From Nocardioides sp. PD653-B2 (GTDB lineage: Bacteria > Actinomycetota > Actinomycetes > Propionibacteriales > Nocardioidaceae), in the NCBI RefSeq assembly GCF_002117935.1, contig NZ_BDJE01000026.1, positions 1-64,000 of the forward strand: a stretch of 64,000 nucleotides of DNA, written 5' to 3'. The notes beneath the pieces were generated by a model that made no database searches, was not told the origin of the DNA, and worked only from the letters and a program-made list of their open reading frames with translations. This document shows positions 1 to 8,798 of this stretch, piece after piece; the first letter of the stretch is position 1, and the number at the start of each line of letters is the position of its first letter. The position numbers and the translations under genes were made by a program.

Positions 1-299
1 GTTTCACCGGTCGGCCGCCGATCCCGGCGAACAGCCACAACGGCGTCCTCTGCGAGAAGTCCGGCGCGTGCTCGCCGAGATCCGGCAATCCCACCGGTGC
101 GCGACCTCAGCACCAGGGCGATGGCGTGGTCGCCCGCTCCGCCTCGAGGCGGACACATCGACGGCGACCACCACAACGCCCTTGCCGCGAACCTCCGCTT
201 CCTGTGCTCGACTGCCACACTCAGGCGGACGACTTCAGCGGGCGCAGTCGCGGCACGTACGCCGCCTCGAAGGTGAGACCGGGCCGATCCCTAGACTGA
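1..299 (+). pseudogene. HNH endonuclease relic, frameshifted
   Basis: The pieces of an actinobacterial HNH endonuclease domain can be read in order but in three frames. Positions 122-154 (frame 2) give W-R-G-R-P-L-R-L-E-A-D. Positions 154-207 (frame 1) give H-I-D-G-D-H-H-N followed by N-L-R-F-L-C. From about 207 (frame 3) come D-C-H-T-Q and F-S-G-R-S-R-G-T-Y, ending at a TGA at 297-299. In intact family members these join as one domain in which the two cysteines bind structural zinc and the H-x-D/H residues are catalytic. Two frameshifts are therefore needed, so this is probably a decayed gene whose 5' end lies outside the window. A sequencing error could explain one shift but hardly two. It lies 9 bp before the tRNA gene. 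Confidence 0.62.
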
Positions 300-308
300 G
301 CGCCGCCA

Positions 309-393
309 GCCGGAGTGGTGGAACAGGCAGACACGCAGGTTTTAGGTACCTGTGCCCTAGGGCGTGGGGGTTCGAATCCCCCCTTCGGCACCA
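309..393 (+). tRNA. tRNA-Leu (anticodon UAG)
   Basis: A class II tRNA with a long variable arm. The acceptor stem GCCGGAG pairs with CTTCGGC, with one G-U pair. The anticodon stem CAGGT/ACCTG is perfect and encloses the 7-nt loop TTTAGGT, which gives anticodon TAG (reads CUA). The T arm GGGGG-TTCGAAT-CCCCC is canonical, and the 3' CCA is encoded at 391-393. It is the only tRNA seen in the window and stands alone between the HNH relic and the acyltransferase gene on the other strand. Confidence 0.96.
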
Positions 394-412
394 GATGCGA
401 CGCTGCGTGCGC

Positions 413-1000
413 TCAGCTCCCGCCGTGTCCCTCTTCACGCAGCCGCGGCACGGTGGTGCCCGCCGGCCTGATGCCGGTCTTGTCGGCGTAGAACGCCCGG
501 ATCCGGTCCATGTCGGCGACCACGTCTCCGGTGAGGTCGAACGTCGGACCCCAGCCGACGGTCCGCGAGGGCCCGTCGAGGAAGGCCAGCGTGATCGGCA
601 GCCCGGTCTGCTGGGAGATCCGGTAGAAGCCGGACTTCCAGTAGTCGCCCTTGCTGCGGGTGCCCTCGGCCGCGATCCCGAGCAGGAACGTCTCGTCGGT
701 CTCGGCGTCGGCGAGCAGCGCCCGGATCGTCGCGCCCGGATTGTCCCGGTCGAGCTCCACGGCGCCGCTCGCCCGCATGATCGGCGCGAGCGGGCCCTTG
801 AAGAACGACTCCTTGACCAGGAGCCGGATCTGCACGTCGTTGTCCCACGCCAGGAGCATGGTGAGCACCCAGTCCCAGTTGGACGTGTGCGGAGCGCCGA
901 CCAGGATGCCCTTGCGTGGCACCTCTCCGACGGTCTTCCAGCGGGACACCTTGAGCAGCAGGCGGGCCAGGTTGCGGCGGACGAAGAAGTGCCGCCTCAT
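413..1000 (-). CDS. 1-acyl-sn-glycerol-3-phosphate acyltransferase family protein
   Basis: A 195-aa PlsC-type acyltransferase. The catalytic H-x4-D motif is visible as H-T-S-N-W-D near residue 37, and the substrate-binding E-G-T-R block follows near residue 111. Family members transfer acyl chains from acyl-CoA or acyl-ACP to lysophosphatidate or a related acceptor at the membrane; the acceptor here cannot be deduced. It is shorter than classical PlsC proteins (about 240 aa) and matches the compact actinobacterial group. The ATG overlaps the rdgB stop codon by 3 bp, so it is the third gene of the rph-rdgB-acyltransferase operon and is probably translationally coupled. A lipid role is family knowledge rather than something the operon implies. 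Confidence 0.85.
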   Translation of the reverse strand: MRRHFFVRRNLARLLLKVSRWKTVGEVPRKGILVGAPHTSNWDWVLTMLLAWDNDVQIRLLVKESFFKGPLAPIMRASGAVELDRDNPGATIRALLADAETDETFLLGIAAEGTRSKGDYWKSGFYRISQQTGLPITLAFLDGPSRTVGWGPTFDLTGDVVADMDRIRAFYADKTGIRPAGTTVPRLREEGHGGS

Positions 1001-1620
1001 GACGAGATGATCCGCGCCACGATCGGCGCCATCCGGCGCAGCGCCCAGCCCCGGTGGGAGATCGCGTCCTTGTCCTCGACGGACAACTCGGCGGTCGTGA
1101 GGCCCGGCCGGTCGTCGGCCTCGAAGAGCACGTCGTAGCCGAAACCACCGCTCCCCCGCACCTCGCGGATCACCCGGCCCGGCATGGTGCCGCTCGCGCA
1201 CTCCTCGCCACCGCGGTGGACGAACGCCACCGCACACATGAAGTGCGCCCCCCGCCGCTCGTCGGGTACGTCGGCCAGCTGGGCGAGCAGCAGCTCGTTG
1301 TTGCGGGCGTCCTGCCCCGACTTCGAGCCCAGCGGCGGACCCGACCATCGGGCGGAGAGCACCCCCGGCATCCCGTTGAGGGCGTCGACACACAGGCCGC
1401 TGTCGTCGGCCAGCGACGGCAACCCGGTCGCGGCCATCCCGGCCCGGGCCTTGAGCAGCGCGTTGCCCTCGAACGTCGCCTGGTCCTCGACCGGCTCGTC
1501 GTAGCCGTCGACGTCGTCGATGCCGACCACCTCGATGTCGGGGAGGTGCTCGCGGAGGATCCGCTCCATCTCCTCGATCTTCTTGCGGTTGCGGGAGGCG
1601 AGGAAGATCCGGGTGGTCAT
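997..1620 (-). CDS. rdgB: XTP/dITP diphosphatase (RdgB/HAM1)
   Basis: A 207-aa Ham1-type pyrophosphatase that removes dITP, XTP and other non-canonical purine nucleotides, so that they are not built into DNA or RNA. The N-terminal block [10 protein letters not shown] matches the S/T-x-N-x-x-K nucleotide-binding motif, followed by F-x-G-N-A-L-x-K-A and L-A-D-D-S-G-L, the metal-binding signature. S-H-R near the C-terminus is the purine-contact motif. The ATG at 1620 overlaps the rph stop by 4 bp. Pairing of rph with rdgB is typical of actinobacteria (M. tuberculosis rphA-Rv1341). Confidence 0.96.
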   Translation of the reverse strand: MTTRIFLASRNRKKIEEMERILREHLPDIEVVGIDDVDGYDEPVEDQATFEGNALLKARAGMAATGLPSLADDSGLCVDALNGMPGVLSARWSGPPLGSKSGQDARNNELLLAQLADVPDERRGAHFMCAVAFVHRGGEECASGTMPGRVIREVRGSGGFGYDVLFEADDRPGLTTAELSVEDKDAISHRGWALRRMAPIVARIISS

Positions 1621-2345
1621 GAGCCGAGTGCTTCGGTCTGCAGCCGGGTGAGGTCGGCGCAGCCCTTCTCCGCGAGCGCAAGGAGGGCGTCGAGCTCGGC
1701 CCGGTCGAAGGCCGCACCCTCGGCGGTCCCCTGCACCTCGACGAACTTGCCGCCGCCGGTCATCACGACGTTCATGTCGGTCTCGGCACGCACGTCCTCG
1801 ACGTAAGGCAGGTCGAGGCGCGGGACGCCGTCGATGATGCCGACGCTGATCGCGGCGACGGAGCCGGTCAGCGGCTCGCCCGTCAGCGCGCCGGTGGAGC
1901 GCAGGTGGGCGACCGCGTCGGCGAGCGCGACGTACGCCCCGGTGATCGCGGCGGTGCGGGTGCCGCCGTCGGCCTGGAGCACGTCGCAGTCGAGCTGGAT
2001 GGTGTTCTCCCCCAGCGCCTGGTAGTCGATGACCGCGCGCAGCGAGCGGCCGATCAGCCGGCTGATCTCGTGGGTGCGCCCGCCGATCCGGCCCTTGACC
2101 GACTCGCGGTCCGAGCGGGTGTTCGTCGAGGCGGGGAGCATGGCGTACTCCGCGGTGACCCAGCCCAGCCCGGATCCCTTGCGCCAGCGCGGCACCCCGG
2201 GCGACGCGGACGCCGCGCACAGGACCTTGGTGCGGCCGAACTCGATCAGCACCGAGCCGGCCGCGTGGTCGAGCCAGTTGCGGGTGATCGTGATCGGGCG
2301 GAGCTCGTCGTCGGCGCGGCCGTCTTCTCGCGGTGCTGCTGTCAT
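1617..2345 (-). CDS. rph: Ribonuclease PH
   Basis: A 242-aa phosphorolytic 3'-5' exoribonuclease that trims tRNA 3' ends using phosphate. The full-length protein shows R-P-I-T-I-T-R near the N-terminus, S-R-L-I-G-R-S-L-R and the core [18 protein letters not shown] of the RNase PH fold; length is normal for the family. It is the first gene of a three-gene overlapping operon with rdgB and the acyltransferase. A TAGGGT box ends 6 nt before the ATG, so the transcript may be leaderless. The 135 bp between it and the ABC permease hold no recognisable gene. Confidence 0.97.
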   Translation of the reverse strand: MTAAPREDGRADDELRPITITRNWLDHAAGSVLIEFGRTKVLCAASASPGVPRWRKGSGLGWVTAEYAMLPASTNTRSDRESVKGRIGGRTHEISRLIGRSLRAVIDYQALGENTIQLDCDVLQADGGTRTAAITGAYVALADAVAHLRSTGALTGEPLTGSVAAISVGIIDGVPRLDLPYVEDVRAETDMNVVMTGGGKFVEVQGTAEGAAFDRAELDALLALAEKGCADLTRLQTEALGS

Positions 2346-2480
2346 GCCCCGACCCTAGTGCGCCCCTGCGATACCTCCGACAGGGCCGTCGGCACCGCCG
2401 AGGGACCGGGTCGCCGATGCCGTACGTCGTGCTGCCGACGCCGGGAGGTGTCGGTCGATGCCCGGTGCAGAGCTGGGTGA

Positions 2481-3284
2481 CTACTTGACCTCGGCCCGCA
2501 GCACCCGCCAGATGCCGATGGCGAGCGGCAGCACCAGCCAGATGATGCCGGACACGATCAGGTGCCCCCACTCGCCGCCGTCCAGCGACATGCCGTAGAG
2601 CGGGCCCTGGGCCGACTGGAAGTCGATCCAGGGCGCCAGCGAGTCGAACCAGGCCATCAGCGCGGCACCCAGGGCGATCAGGCCCGGGAGCACCCACCGG
2701 TAGACGAAGAAGACCACGATGGCGGCGGCGGTGTTGAGGAAGAGCGTCGCCAGCGCGAAGCCGCCGAGCATCGCGAACGTCTGCGTGATCAGGAAGCCGA
2801 CGAAGCCGGCCCACCCGAACTCCCAGTCCGCCGGACCCTGGAGCGCACCGTAGAGCAGGTTGCACACCAGCCCGACGACCAGCGCCATCGCGATGGTCGC
2901 GAAGGTGAGGATGATCCCGACGGTGGCCTTGGCGAGGAACACCAGCGGGCGGCGCGGCTCGAGAGCGAAGGTGACCATCGCGGTGCGCTGACCCCACTCC
3001 GCGGTGACCAGCATGATGCCGAGCACCGGCAGCAGGATCGAGGTGACGAAGGCCGCGGCCGCGACGAAGTCGCCGTACGTCATCGCCTGGTCCTGGGTGA
3101 CCACGACGGCGAGCACGATGCCCTCGGTGAGGAGCACCAGGAAGCCGATCACGGCGAGCAGCCAGAACCCGGCGCGGGTGTCGTAGGACTTGCGCAGCTC
3201 GACGCGCACCAGCCGGAGGAACGGCGTGGGCCGGGTGGACGACAGGTCGAGCGCGTGGCCGAGGCCCGGAGCGGTCGTGCTCAC
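2481..3284 (-). CDS. ABC-2 type transporter permease (copy A)
   Basis: A 267-aa integral membrane protein with about six hydrophobic segments (residues ~40-62, ~75-98, ~120-145, ~160-180, ~190-215, ~240-260). It is the membrane half of an ABC-2 exporter and acts with the ATPase encoded two genes upstream. Its N-terminus (G-L-G-H-A-L-D-L-S-S-T, then R-V-E-L-R-K, D-T-R-A-G and L-L) is nearly the same as that of the neighbouring permease, so the two arose by tandem duplication and probably form a heterodimer. One base separates it from copy B. The substrate is not apparent; the NarL-type two-component system next door makes an envelope-stress or drug-export role plausible. Confidence 0.88.
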   Translation of the reverse strand: MSTTAPGLGHALDLSSTRPTPFLRLVRVELRKSYDTRAGFWLLAVIGFLVLLTEGIVLAVVVTQDQAMTYGDFVAAAAFVTSILLPVLGIMLVTAEWGQRTAMVTFALEPRRPLVFLAKATVGIILTFATIAMALVVGLVCNLLYGALQGPADWEFGWAGFVGFLITQTFAMLGGFALATLFLNTAAAIVVFFVYRWVLPGLIALGAALMAWFDSLAPWIDFQSAQGPLYGMSLDGGEWGHLIVSGIIWLVLPLAIGIWRVLRAEVK

Positions 3285-3285
3285 G

Positions 3286-4095
3286 TCACTTCACCTCCGC
3301 GCGCAGCACGCGTGCCACACCGATCGCGAGCGGCACCACGAGCCAGACGAAGCCGGAGACCGCGAAATGCGCCCAGTCCTCGCCGGTCATCGTCGCGTCG
3401 ACCAGCGGACCCTGGGCGTAGTTGAAGTCGATCCAGGGACGGATGGTGTCGAACCAGCCGATCAGCGCGGCGCCGAGGCCGAAGAGGCCCGGCAGGACGA
3501 ACGAGTAGACCATGTAGAGCACGATCGCGGCCGGGGAGTTGAGCAGCAGCGCGGCGAACGCGAAGCCGGTCAGCATCCCGATCACCTGGAGCAGCACGAA
3601 CCCGCCCACGTTGGCGAGGCCGAGGTCCCAGACCACCTCGTCGCCCGACAGCAGCCCGTAGAGCGCGTTGCAGATCGTGGCGAGGACGAGGGCGATGACC
3701 ACCGCGGCGACGGCGAGACCGATCCCGACCACGAACTTCGCCGCGATGATCAGCGGCCGCCGGGGCTCGAGGGAGAAGGTCACCATCGCGGTGCGCTGGC
3801 TCCACTCGCTGGTCAGCAGCAGGATGCCGAGGACCGGGAGCAGCAGCGCCATCGAGAAGTTCGTGGACGTCAGGAAGTCGTTGTAGGAGACGTTGAGGTC
3901 CTGGGCGACCACGACCGAGAGCTGGATGACCATGACCGCGGCCGTGAGGACGGCGGTCGAGATCAGCAGCCACAGCCCGGCGCGGGTGTCCCAGGTCTTG
4001 CGCAGCTCGACCCGGGCCAGCCGGGAGAACGGCGTCGGCGACGTGGACGACAGGTCCAGCGCGTGGCCGAGGCCCGGGACGGCGGTGGCACTCAT
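3286..4095 (-). CDS. ABC-2 type transporter permease (copy B)
   Basis: A 269-aa paralogue of the following permease with the same order of about six transmembrane segments and the shared motifs A-M-V-T-F-x-L-E-P-R-R-P-L and G-L-G-A-A-L-I-G-W-F-D. Its ATG overlaps the end of the ATPase gene by 4 bp, so synthesis of the ATPase and the first permease is probably coupled. Two different permeases with one ATPase suggest an ATPase homodimer on a permease heterodimer. No substrate-binding protein is encoded here, in line with export. Divergence between the copies is moderate, so the duplication is not recent. Confidence 0.88.
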   Translation of the reverse strand: MSATAVPGLGHALDLSSTSPTPFSRLARVELRKTWDTRAGLWLLISTAVLTAAVMVIQLSVVVAQDLNVSYNDFLTSTNFSMALLLPVLGILLLTSEWSQRTAMVTFSLEPRRPLIIAAKFVVGIGLAVAAVVIALVLATICNALYGLLSGDEVVWDLGLANVGGFVLLQVIGMLTGFAFAALLLNSPAAIVLYMVYSFVLPGLFGLGAALIGWFDTIRPWIDFNYAQGPLVDATMTGEDWAHFAVSGFVWLVVPLAIGVARVLRAEVK

Positions 4096-4994
4096 GCGAC
4101 GACCTCGCGCTGCGTGTCGGACGTCAGCTCGAGGAAGAGGTCCTCGAGGCCGCCGTCGGCGGCGCGCAGGTCGGTGAGCACGATCGAGTGCTCCGCCGCC
4201 GTACGGCCGACCTCCACCGGGTCGGTCTCGACCCGGAGGCCGTCACCGGCGCTCGCGACCACGAAGCCCTTGGCGGCCAGCGCGTCGGACAGCTGGCGGT
4301 TGTCCAGGGCCGTGACGAACGTCGAGCCCGACCCGACCGCTCCCGCCAGGAGCGACTTCTTGTCGCCCTGGGCGACGATCCGGCCGTGCCCGATGAGGAT
4401 CATCTCGTCGGCGATGATCTCCACCTCGTGCAGGAGGTGGCTGGACAGCAGCACGGTGCCGCCGCGCTCGGCGTACCCCTTGAGCAGCCCGCGCATCCAC
4501 CGGATGCCGGCGGGGTCGAGGCCGTTGGCCGGCTCGTCGAGGATCAGGACCGACGGGTCGCCGAGCAGCGCGTGCGCGATGCCGAGACGCTGCTTCATGC
4601 CGAGCGAGTAGTTGCGCAGCCGGCGCTTGGACTCCGCCGGGCTCAGCGAGACCAGGTCGAGCATCTCGTCGATGCGCGACGACGGCAGGCCCATGGTGCG
4701 AGCGCCGAGCTCGAGGATCTCGCGGCCGGTGCGTCCGGCGTGCTGGGCCGAGGCGTCGAGCAGCACGCCGACGTGGCGGCCCGGGTTGGGGATGTCCTGG
4801 TAGAGGTGACCGCCGATGGTCACCCGTCCCGAGGTGGGCGGGGTGAGCCCGACCATCACCCGCATCGTGGTCGTCTTGCCGGCACCGTTGGGACCGAGGA
4901 ATCCGGTCACCCTCCCGGGCTGGCAGACGAAGCTCACGTTGTCCACCGCGGTGAACGTGCCGTACTTCCTGGTGAGTCCTTCGACCTGAATCAT
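4092..4994 (-). CDS. ABC transporter ATP-binding protein
   Basis: A 300-aa ATPase of the CcmA/DrrA type. Walker A G-P-N-G-A-G-K-T-T lies near residue 38, the signature Y-S-L-G-M-K-Q-R-L near 133, and Walker B L-I-L-D-E-P-A-N-G-L-D near 153, followed by the switch histidine in L-L-S-S-H-L. The C-terminal ~80 residues form the extra domain common in drug and lipid exporters. I chose the ATG at 4994 because homology begins at once (M-I-Q-V-E-G-L-T-R-K-Y); an in-frame upstream extension has no domain match. It heads an overlapping operon with two permeases and is divergent from the histidine kinase gene. Confidence 0.93.
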   Translation of the reverse strand: MIQVEGLTRKYGTFTAVDNVSFVCQPGRVTGFLGPNGAGKTTTMRVMVGLTPPTSGRVTIGGHLYQDIPNPGRHVGVLLDASAQHAGRTGREILELGARTMGLPSSRIDEMLDLVSLSPAESKRRLRNYSLGMKQRLGIAHALLGDPSVLILDEPANGLDPAGIRWMRGLLKGYAERGGTVLLSSHLLHEVEIIADEMILIGHGRIVAQGDKKSLLAGAVGSGSTFVTALDNRQLSDALAAKGFVVASAGDGLRVETDPVEVGRTAAEHSIVLTDLRAADGGLEDLFLELTSDTQREVVA

Positions 4995-5124
4995 GAGGCC
5001 ACTGTGCCCGACCGGCGGGCGCCGTCGCATCGGCCACGCGGATGAAGGGGTGCTGACCAAAGTAGGGGGTCGCGGCAGACCGTGGGAGCCTGCGGCCGGA
5101 CGGAGGGCCGCCTAGCCTGGCGGC

Positions 5125-6285
5125 GTGGACCGCCCAGCGCCGGAGGAGTACCAGCCGCCCCTGCGGCTGTGGAGCCACGTGTGGCGCGTCTCCCTCATGC
5201 TCGCCATCAGCGCGGTCGCGTGGCTGCCGGTGGCCTCGAAGCAGGCCCACGACCACCCGTACTGGTTCTTCGCCGACCTCCTCATCGGGCTCGCGGGCTA
5301 CGTCGCCGTCTTCTTCCGCCGGCGCTGGCCGGTGCCGGTCGCGCTCGCGCTCGCGCTGGCCAGCGCGGTGTCCGGCACCATCGCGGGACCGGCCGTACTC
5401 GCGCTGGCGTCGCTCGCGACCCGGCGACGGTGGCGCGAGCTCGCGGTCGTCGGCTCCGTGGCGTTCGCCGCGTCCCAGCTCTTCACCACGATCTTCCCGA
5501 CGGACAACGGCGAGCCCGCGTGGCTCGACCTCCTCGTCAACGCGGTCTTCACCGCCGCGGTCCTCAGCTGGGGCATGTACGTCGGGTCCCGGCGCGAGCT
5601 GATCTGGACCCTGCGCAACCGCGCCGAACGGGCCGAGGCCGAGCAGGAGCTCCGCATCGTCCAGGCGCGCAGCAACGAGCGCGCCCGGATCGCCCGCGAG
5701 ATGCACGACGTCCTCGCCCACCGCATCTCCCAGGTCTCGATGCATGCCGGCGCCCTGACCTTCCGGACCGACCTCACCGCGGACGAGATGCGGGCGAGCG
5801 CCGGGGTGATCCAGCAGCAGGCGCACGAGGCGCTCACCGACCTGCGGGGCGTGCTCGGCGTGCTCCGCGACGAGAGCACCGGCGAGCTGTCCCACGCCCC
5901 GCAGCCGACGTACGCCGACCTACCGCAGCTCGTCGCCGACGCGACGCGGTCGGGAGCGCGGGTGGAGCTCGAGGACTTCGTGGCCGACCGGTCGGTGCCC
6001 GACGCGGTCGGCCGGACCGTCTACCGGATCATCCAGGAGGGCATCACCAACGCCCGCAAGCACGCGCCAGGAGCCCTGCTCACCGTCCAGGTGAGCGGGT
6101 CCGAGGAGCACGGCATCGACGTCCTGCTCCGCAACCCGGTCGGCTTCGGGCCGACGCAGACACCCGGTGCCGGCCTGGGCCTGATCGGCCTCGCCGAGCG
6201 GGCGGAGCTGCGTGGCGGGCGGCTCGACCACGGCCGCGACGGCTCGACGTTCGTGCTGCACGGCTGGATACCGTGGGCGTCATGA
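5125..6285 (+). CDS. NarL-family sensor histidine kinase
   Basis: A 386-aa membrane sensor kinase. Hydrophobic segments at about 20-40, 47-65, 70-98, 105-120 and 135-155 form the membrane region. A short coiled coil leads to the HisKA_3 box [11 protein letters not shown] with phospho-acceptor H194, and the ATPase N box N-A-R-K-H-A sits near residue 309. HATPase glycine motifs (G-A-G-L-G-L-I-G-L) lie near the C-terminus. It starts at a GTG exactly 6 nt after a TAGCCT -10 box, so a leaderless transcript is likely. The response regulator follows about 65 bp later. The divergent ABC exporter operon is the obvious candidate target, but this is inference. Confidence 0.92.
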   Translation: MDRPAPEEYQPPLRLWSHVWRVSLMLAISAVAWLPVASKQAHDHPYWFFADLLIGLAGYVAVFFRRRWPVPVALALALASAVSGTIAGPAVLALASLATRRRWRELAVVGSVAFAASQLFTTIFPTDNGEPAWLDLLVNAVFTAAVLSWGMYVGSRRELIWTLRNRAERAEAEQELRIVQARSNERARIAREMHDVLAHRISQVSMHAGALTFRTDLTADEMRASAGVIQQQAHEALTDLRGVLGVLRDESTGELSHAPQPTYADLPQLVADATRSGARVELEDFVADRSVPDAVGRTVYRIIQEGITNARKHAPGALLTVQVSGSEEHGIDVLLRNPVGFGPTQTPGAGLGLIGLAERAELRGGRLDHGRDGSTFVLHGWIPWAS

Positions 6286-6349
6286 CCACCCCACGGAGAC
6301 GCTCGCTTCGCGCCGGCTCCCGCAGGGACCCCGGCATCTCGTGGCAGCT

Positions 6350-7015
6350 GTGACGTCAGTGCTGGTCGTCGACGACGACCCCTTGGTGCGCTCCGCACTC
6401 GGGCTGATGCTCGGGGGCCAGGCCGACATCGACGTCGTCGGCGAGGCGGGCGACGGGCGTCAGGGCGTCGCGCTGGCCCGTCAGCTGCGCCCGGACGTCG
6501 TGCTCATGGACATCCGGATGCCCGAGCTCAACGGGCTCGAGGCGACCCGTGAGCTGCTCTCCCGCCCGGACCCGCCCCGGGTCATCGTGCTGACCACGTT
6601 CGACGCCGACGAGCACGTCGTCGAGGCCCTGGCCGCCGGGGCCGACGGCTTCCTGCTCAAGGACACCCCGCCGGCGCAGATCCTGGAGGCGATCCGGCGG
6701 GTCGTCGACGACGAGCCGATGCTCTCCCCCTCGGTCACCCGCACCCTGATCCGGCGGCTGCGCGGTGACGTCGCCGACGACTCCACCGCCGCCCGCGCCG
6801 CCGATGCCGAGGCCCGGCTCGCACTGCTGACCGACCGCGAGCGCGAGGTCGCGCTGGCCGTCGGTCGGGGGCTCAGCAACGCCGAGATCGCCCGCGACCT
6901 CTTCCTCTCGGTGCCCACGGTCAAGGCACACGTGTCGCGGCTCTTCGACAAGCTGGCGGTGACCAACCGGGTGCAGATCGCGATCTGCGTGCACGACGCT
7001 GGACTGAACCTGTGA
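6350..7015 (+). CDS. NarL/LuxR-type response regulator
   Basis: A 221-aa two-domain regulator. The receiver has acidic residues D8-D10, phospho-acceptor D54 in L-M-D-I-R-M-P, the switch threonine in L-T-T-F-D, and K in L-L-K-D. The C-terminal LuxR-type helix-turn-helix reads L-T-D-R-E-R-E-V, then L-S-N-A-E-I-A, then V-P-T-V-K-A-H-V. The start is uncertain: GTG at 6350 gives [10 protein letters not shown] directly before the receiver, and GTG at 6341 would add three residues. It is the cognate partner of the upstream kinase by position and family. Targets are unknown. Confidence 0.93.
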   Translation: MTSVLVVDDDPLVRSALGLMLGGQADIDVVGEAGDGRQGVALARQLRPDVVLMDIRMPELNGLEATRELLSRPDPPRVIVLTTFDADEHVVEALAAGADGFLLKDTPPAQILEAIRRVVDDEPMLSPSVTRTLIRRLRGDVADDSTAARAADAEARLALLTDREREVALAVGRGLSNAEIARDLFLSVPTVKAHVSRLFDKLAVTNRVQIAICVHDAGLNL

Positions 7016-7055
7016 GGTCCAGGAGCCGTCGGGAGATCGAGGCCGCCGGTGGTGG

Positions 7056-7814
7056 TCAGAGGTCGTACGTCGCGCCGGCACGGGCCAGCTCGACGGGCCC
7101 GTCGTACGCCGCGACCGCCTCGGCGAGCGCGGTCTCCGGGTCGTACCACGGCGGGATGTGCGTGAGGAGCAGGCGCTTGACCCCGACGCGGGCGGCGACC
7201 CGGGCGCTGTCGGTGCCGGTGAGGTGGAGGTCGGCCGGGTTGTCCTCGCCGGAGATGAACGACGCCTCGGCCAGGAAGACGTCCGCGTCGCGGGCGACGT
7301 CGTCGAGGGCCGGGCACGGCCCGGTGTCACCGCTGTAGGCGACGGTCACCCCGTCCGCGGACACGCGGAGGCCGAAGGCCGGCACCGGGTGGGCCACCGG
7401 GATCGCCTCGATCGCGAACGGGCCGACCTGCGCGGACCCCGCCCACTCCCGGAAGTCGAACTCCTCGGTCATCCCCGGGTCGGTGGACAGGTCGTAGGCA
7501 CGGGCCATCCGGTCGGCGGTGCCCACCGGGCCCCACACCGGGATCCGGGGCTGAGGACCGGTCGGGTGGTACTTGCGCATCACGTAGAAGCCGGAGAGGT
7601 CCAGGCAGTGGTCGGCGTGCAGGTGGCTCAGCAGCACGGCGTCGACGGCCAGCGGGTCGGCGTAGGTGTGCAGCGCGCCGAGCGCGCCGCTGCCGAGGTC
7701 GAGGAGCACCCGCCAGGTGCGGCCGTCGGCGTCGTCGGCCTCGAGCAGGTAGCAGCTGGCCGGCGAGTGCGGCCCGGGGTAGGAGCCGGAGCAGCCGACG
7801 ATGGTGAGCCTCAA
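7056..7814 (-). CDS. MBL-fold metallo-hydrolase (Rv1339-like)
   Basis: A 252-aa beta-lactamase-fold hydrolase with the zinc motif L-S-H-L-H-A-D-H-C-L-D near residue 61, a later H in I-P-V-A-H-P-V, and D in Y-S-G-D-T-G-P. I chose a TTG start at 7814 because it is preceded by GGGGA at SD distance and opens with R-L-T-I-V-G-C-S-G-S, the usual N-terminus. Homologues sit between murI and rph in many actinobacteria; the M. tuberculosis member Rv1339 is reported as an atypical cyclic-AMP phosphodiesterase. That specificity is a family-based suggestion here; tRNase Z-like activity is an alternative. Confidence 0.87.
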   Translation of the reverse strand: MRLTIVGCSGSYPGPHSPASCYLLEADDADGRTWRVLLDLGSGALGALHTYADPLAVDAVLLSHLHADHCLDLSGFYVMRKYHPTGPQPRIPVWGPVGTADRMARAYDLSTDPGMTEEFDFREWAGSAQVGPFAIEAIPVAHPVPAFGLRVSADGVTVAYSGDTGPCPALDDVARDADVFLAEASFISGEDNPADLHLTGTDSARVAARVGVKRLLLTHIPPWYDPETALAEAVAAYDGPVELARAGATYDL

Positions 7815-7820
7815 CGGGGT

Positions 7821-7875
7821 CCCCGATCGATGGTTCGCGCAGGAGCGAAGCGGGGGTGCGGAGCATCGATCGGGG
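7821..7875. repeat. 12-bp perfect inverted repeat upstream of the MBL gene
   Basis: CCCCGATCGATG at 7821-7832 is matched by its exact complement CATCGATCGGGG at 7864-7875, around a 31-nt loop that itself holds a TTCGC/GCGAA stem. It fills the gap between the murI stop and the MBL TTG start, both on the minus strand, so it lies in the 5' untranslated region of the MBL gene or forms a partial terminator after murI. No T-tract follows. Confidence 0.6.
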
Positions 7876-7878
7876 TGT

Positions 7879-8706
7879 TCATGCCAGGCCGCCGACGAAC
7901 TGGGAGGCGGCGACCATCTCGGGACCGAGGAACCGGCGCCCGATCGTCTCGAACTCGGCGGGGGCACCCGTGGTGAGGAACGCGTACGACGCGTCGCCGC
8001 CGTCGCGCATCAGGTCGGTGCGGACCAGCATCTTGAAGACGTCCTTGGCGCACTCCTCGGCGCTGCTGACCAGGGTCACGTTGTCGCCCATCACGTAGGA
8101 GATCACGCCGGTCAGCAACGGGTAGTGCGTGCACCCGAGGATCACCGTGTCGACGCCCTCGGAGATCAGCGGGTCGAGGTACTCGTGCGCGACGCCGATC
8201 AGCTCGTCGCCGCCGGTGATCCCGGCCTCGACGAAGTCGACGAAGCGCGGGCAGGCCTGGGTGGAGAGCCGCACGTGCGGGGCGGCGGCGAAGGCGTCGT
8301 CGTACGCCATCGACTCGGCCGTGGCACGGGTGCAGATGACCCCGATCCGCCCGGTCCGGCTGGCGGCGACCGCGCGCCGCGTCGCGGGGTAGATGACCTC
8401 GACCACGGGGACGTCGTAGCGCTCCCGGGCGTCGCGGAGCATCGCCGCGCTGGCGGAGTTGCAGGCGATGACCAGCGCCTTGACGCCCTGCTCGACCAGG
8501 TGGTCGAGGCACTCGAGGGCGTACTCGCGGACCTCGCCGATCGGCTTCGGCCCGTAGGGCTGGCGGGCGGTGTCGCCGACGTAGACGATCGACTCGTGCG
8601 GCAGCTGGTCGATGACCGACCGGGCCACGGTGAGGCCACCGAAGCCGGAGTCGAAGATGCCGATCGGGGCTTCCCTCGACTCGACGGACGTCGTCACTGA
8701 GCGCAC
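7879..8706 (-). CDS. murI: Glutamate racemase
   Basis: A 275-aa enzyme that makes D-glutamate for peptidoglycan. The family hallmarks are present: [12 protein letters not shown] at the N-terminus, the first catalytic cysteine in A-C-N-S-A-S, and the second in L-G-C-T-H-Y-P. I chose the GTG at 8706 because a TAGCCT -10 box ends 8 nt upstream, the same layout as prfB in this window; a GTG at 8697 is possible. It is followed by the MBL gene in the conserved actinobacterial order and is divergent from the phosphodiesterase-like lipoprotein gene. Confidence 0.96.
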   Translation of the reverse strand: MRSVTTSVESREAPIGIFDSGFGGLTVARSVIDQLPHESIVYVGDTARQPYGPKPIGEVREYALECLDHLVEQGVKALVIACNSASAAMLRDARERYDVPVVEVIYPATRRAVAASRTGRIGVICTRATAESMAYDDAFAAAPHVRLSTQACPRFVDFVEAGITGGDELIGVAHEYLDPLISEGVDTVILGCTHYPLLTGVISYVMGDNVTLVSSAEECAKDVFKMLVRTDLMRDGGDASYAFLTTGAPAEFETIGRRFLGPEMVAASQFVGGLA

Positions 8707-8798
8707 AGCACGCAAGGCTAGGCGGTCGGAGGCTCTCGCGCAGGGGCTCGCGACGCACGTCACGAGAGACAGCCGTCACGGTGGGTACCGTTCGGAGC

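Noticed and set aside
997..2997. A 666-codon minus-strand frame that includes RdgB
   Set aside because: Only the last 207 residues are RdgB; the rest is a shifted reading of rph and the permease. The RdgB start is the ATG at 1620.
5061..5124. Riboswitch upstream of the sensor kinase
   Set aside because: The gap is only 64 bp, the start is leaderless in type, and no known riboswitch core was seen.
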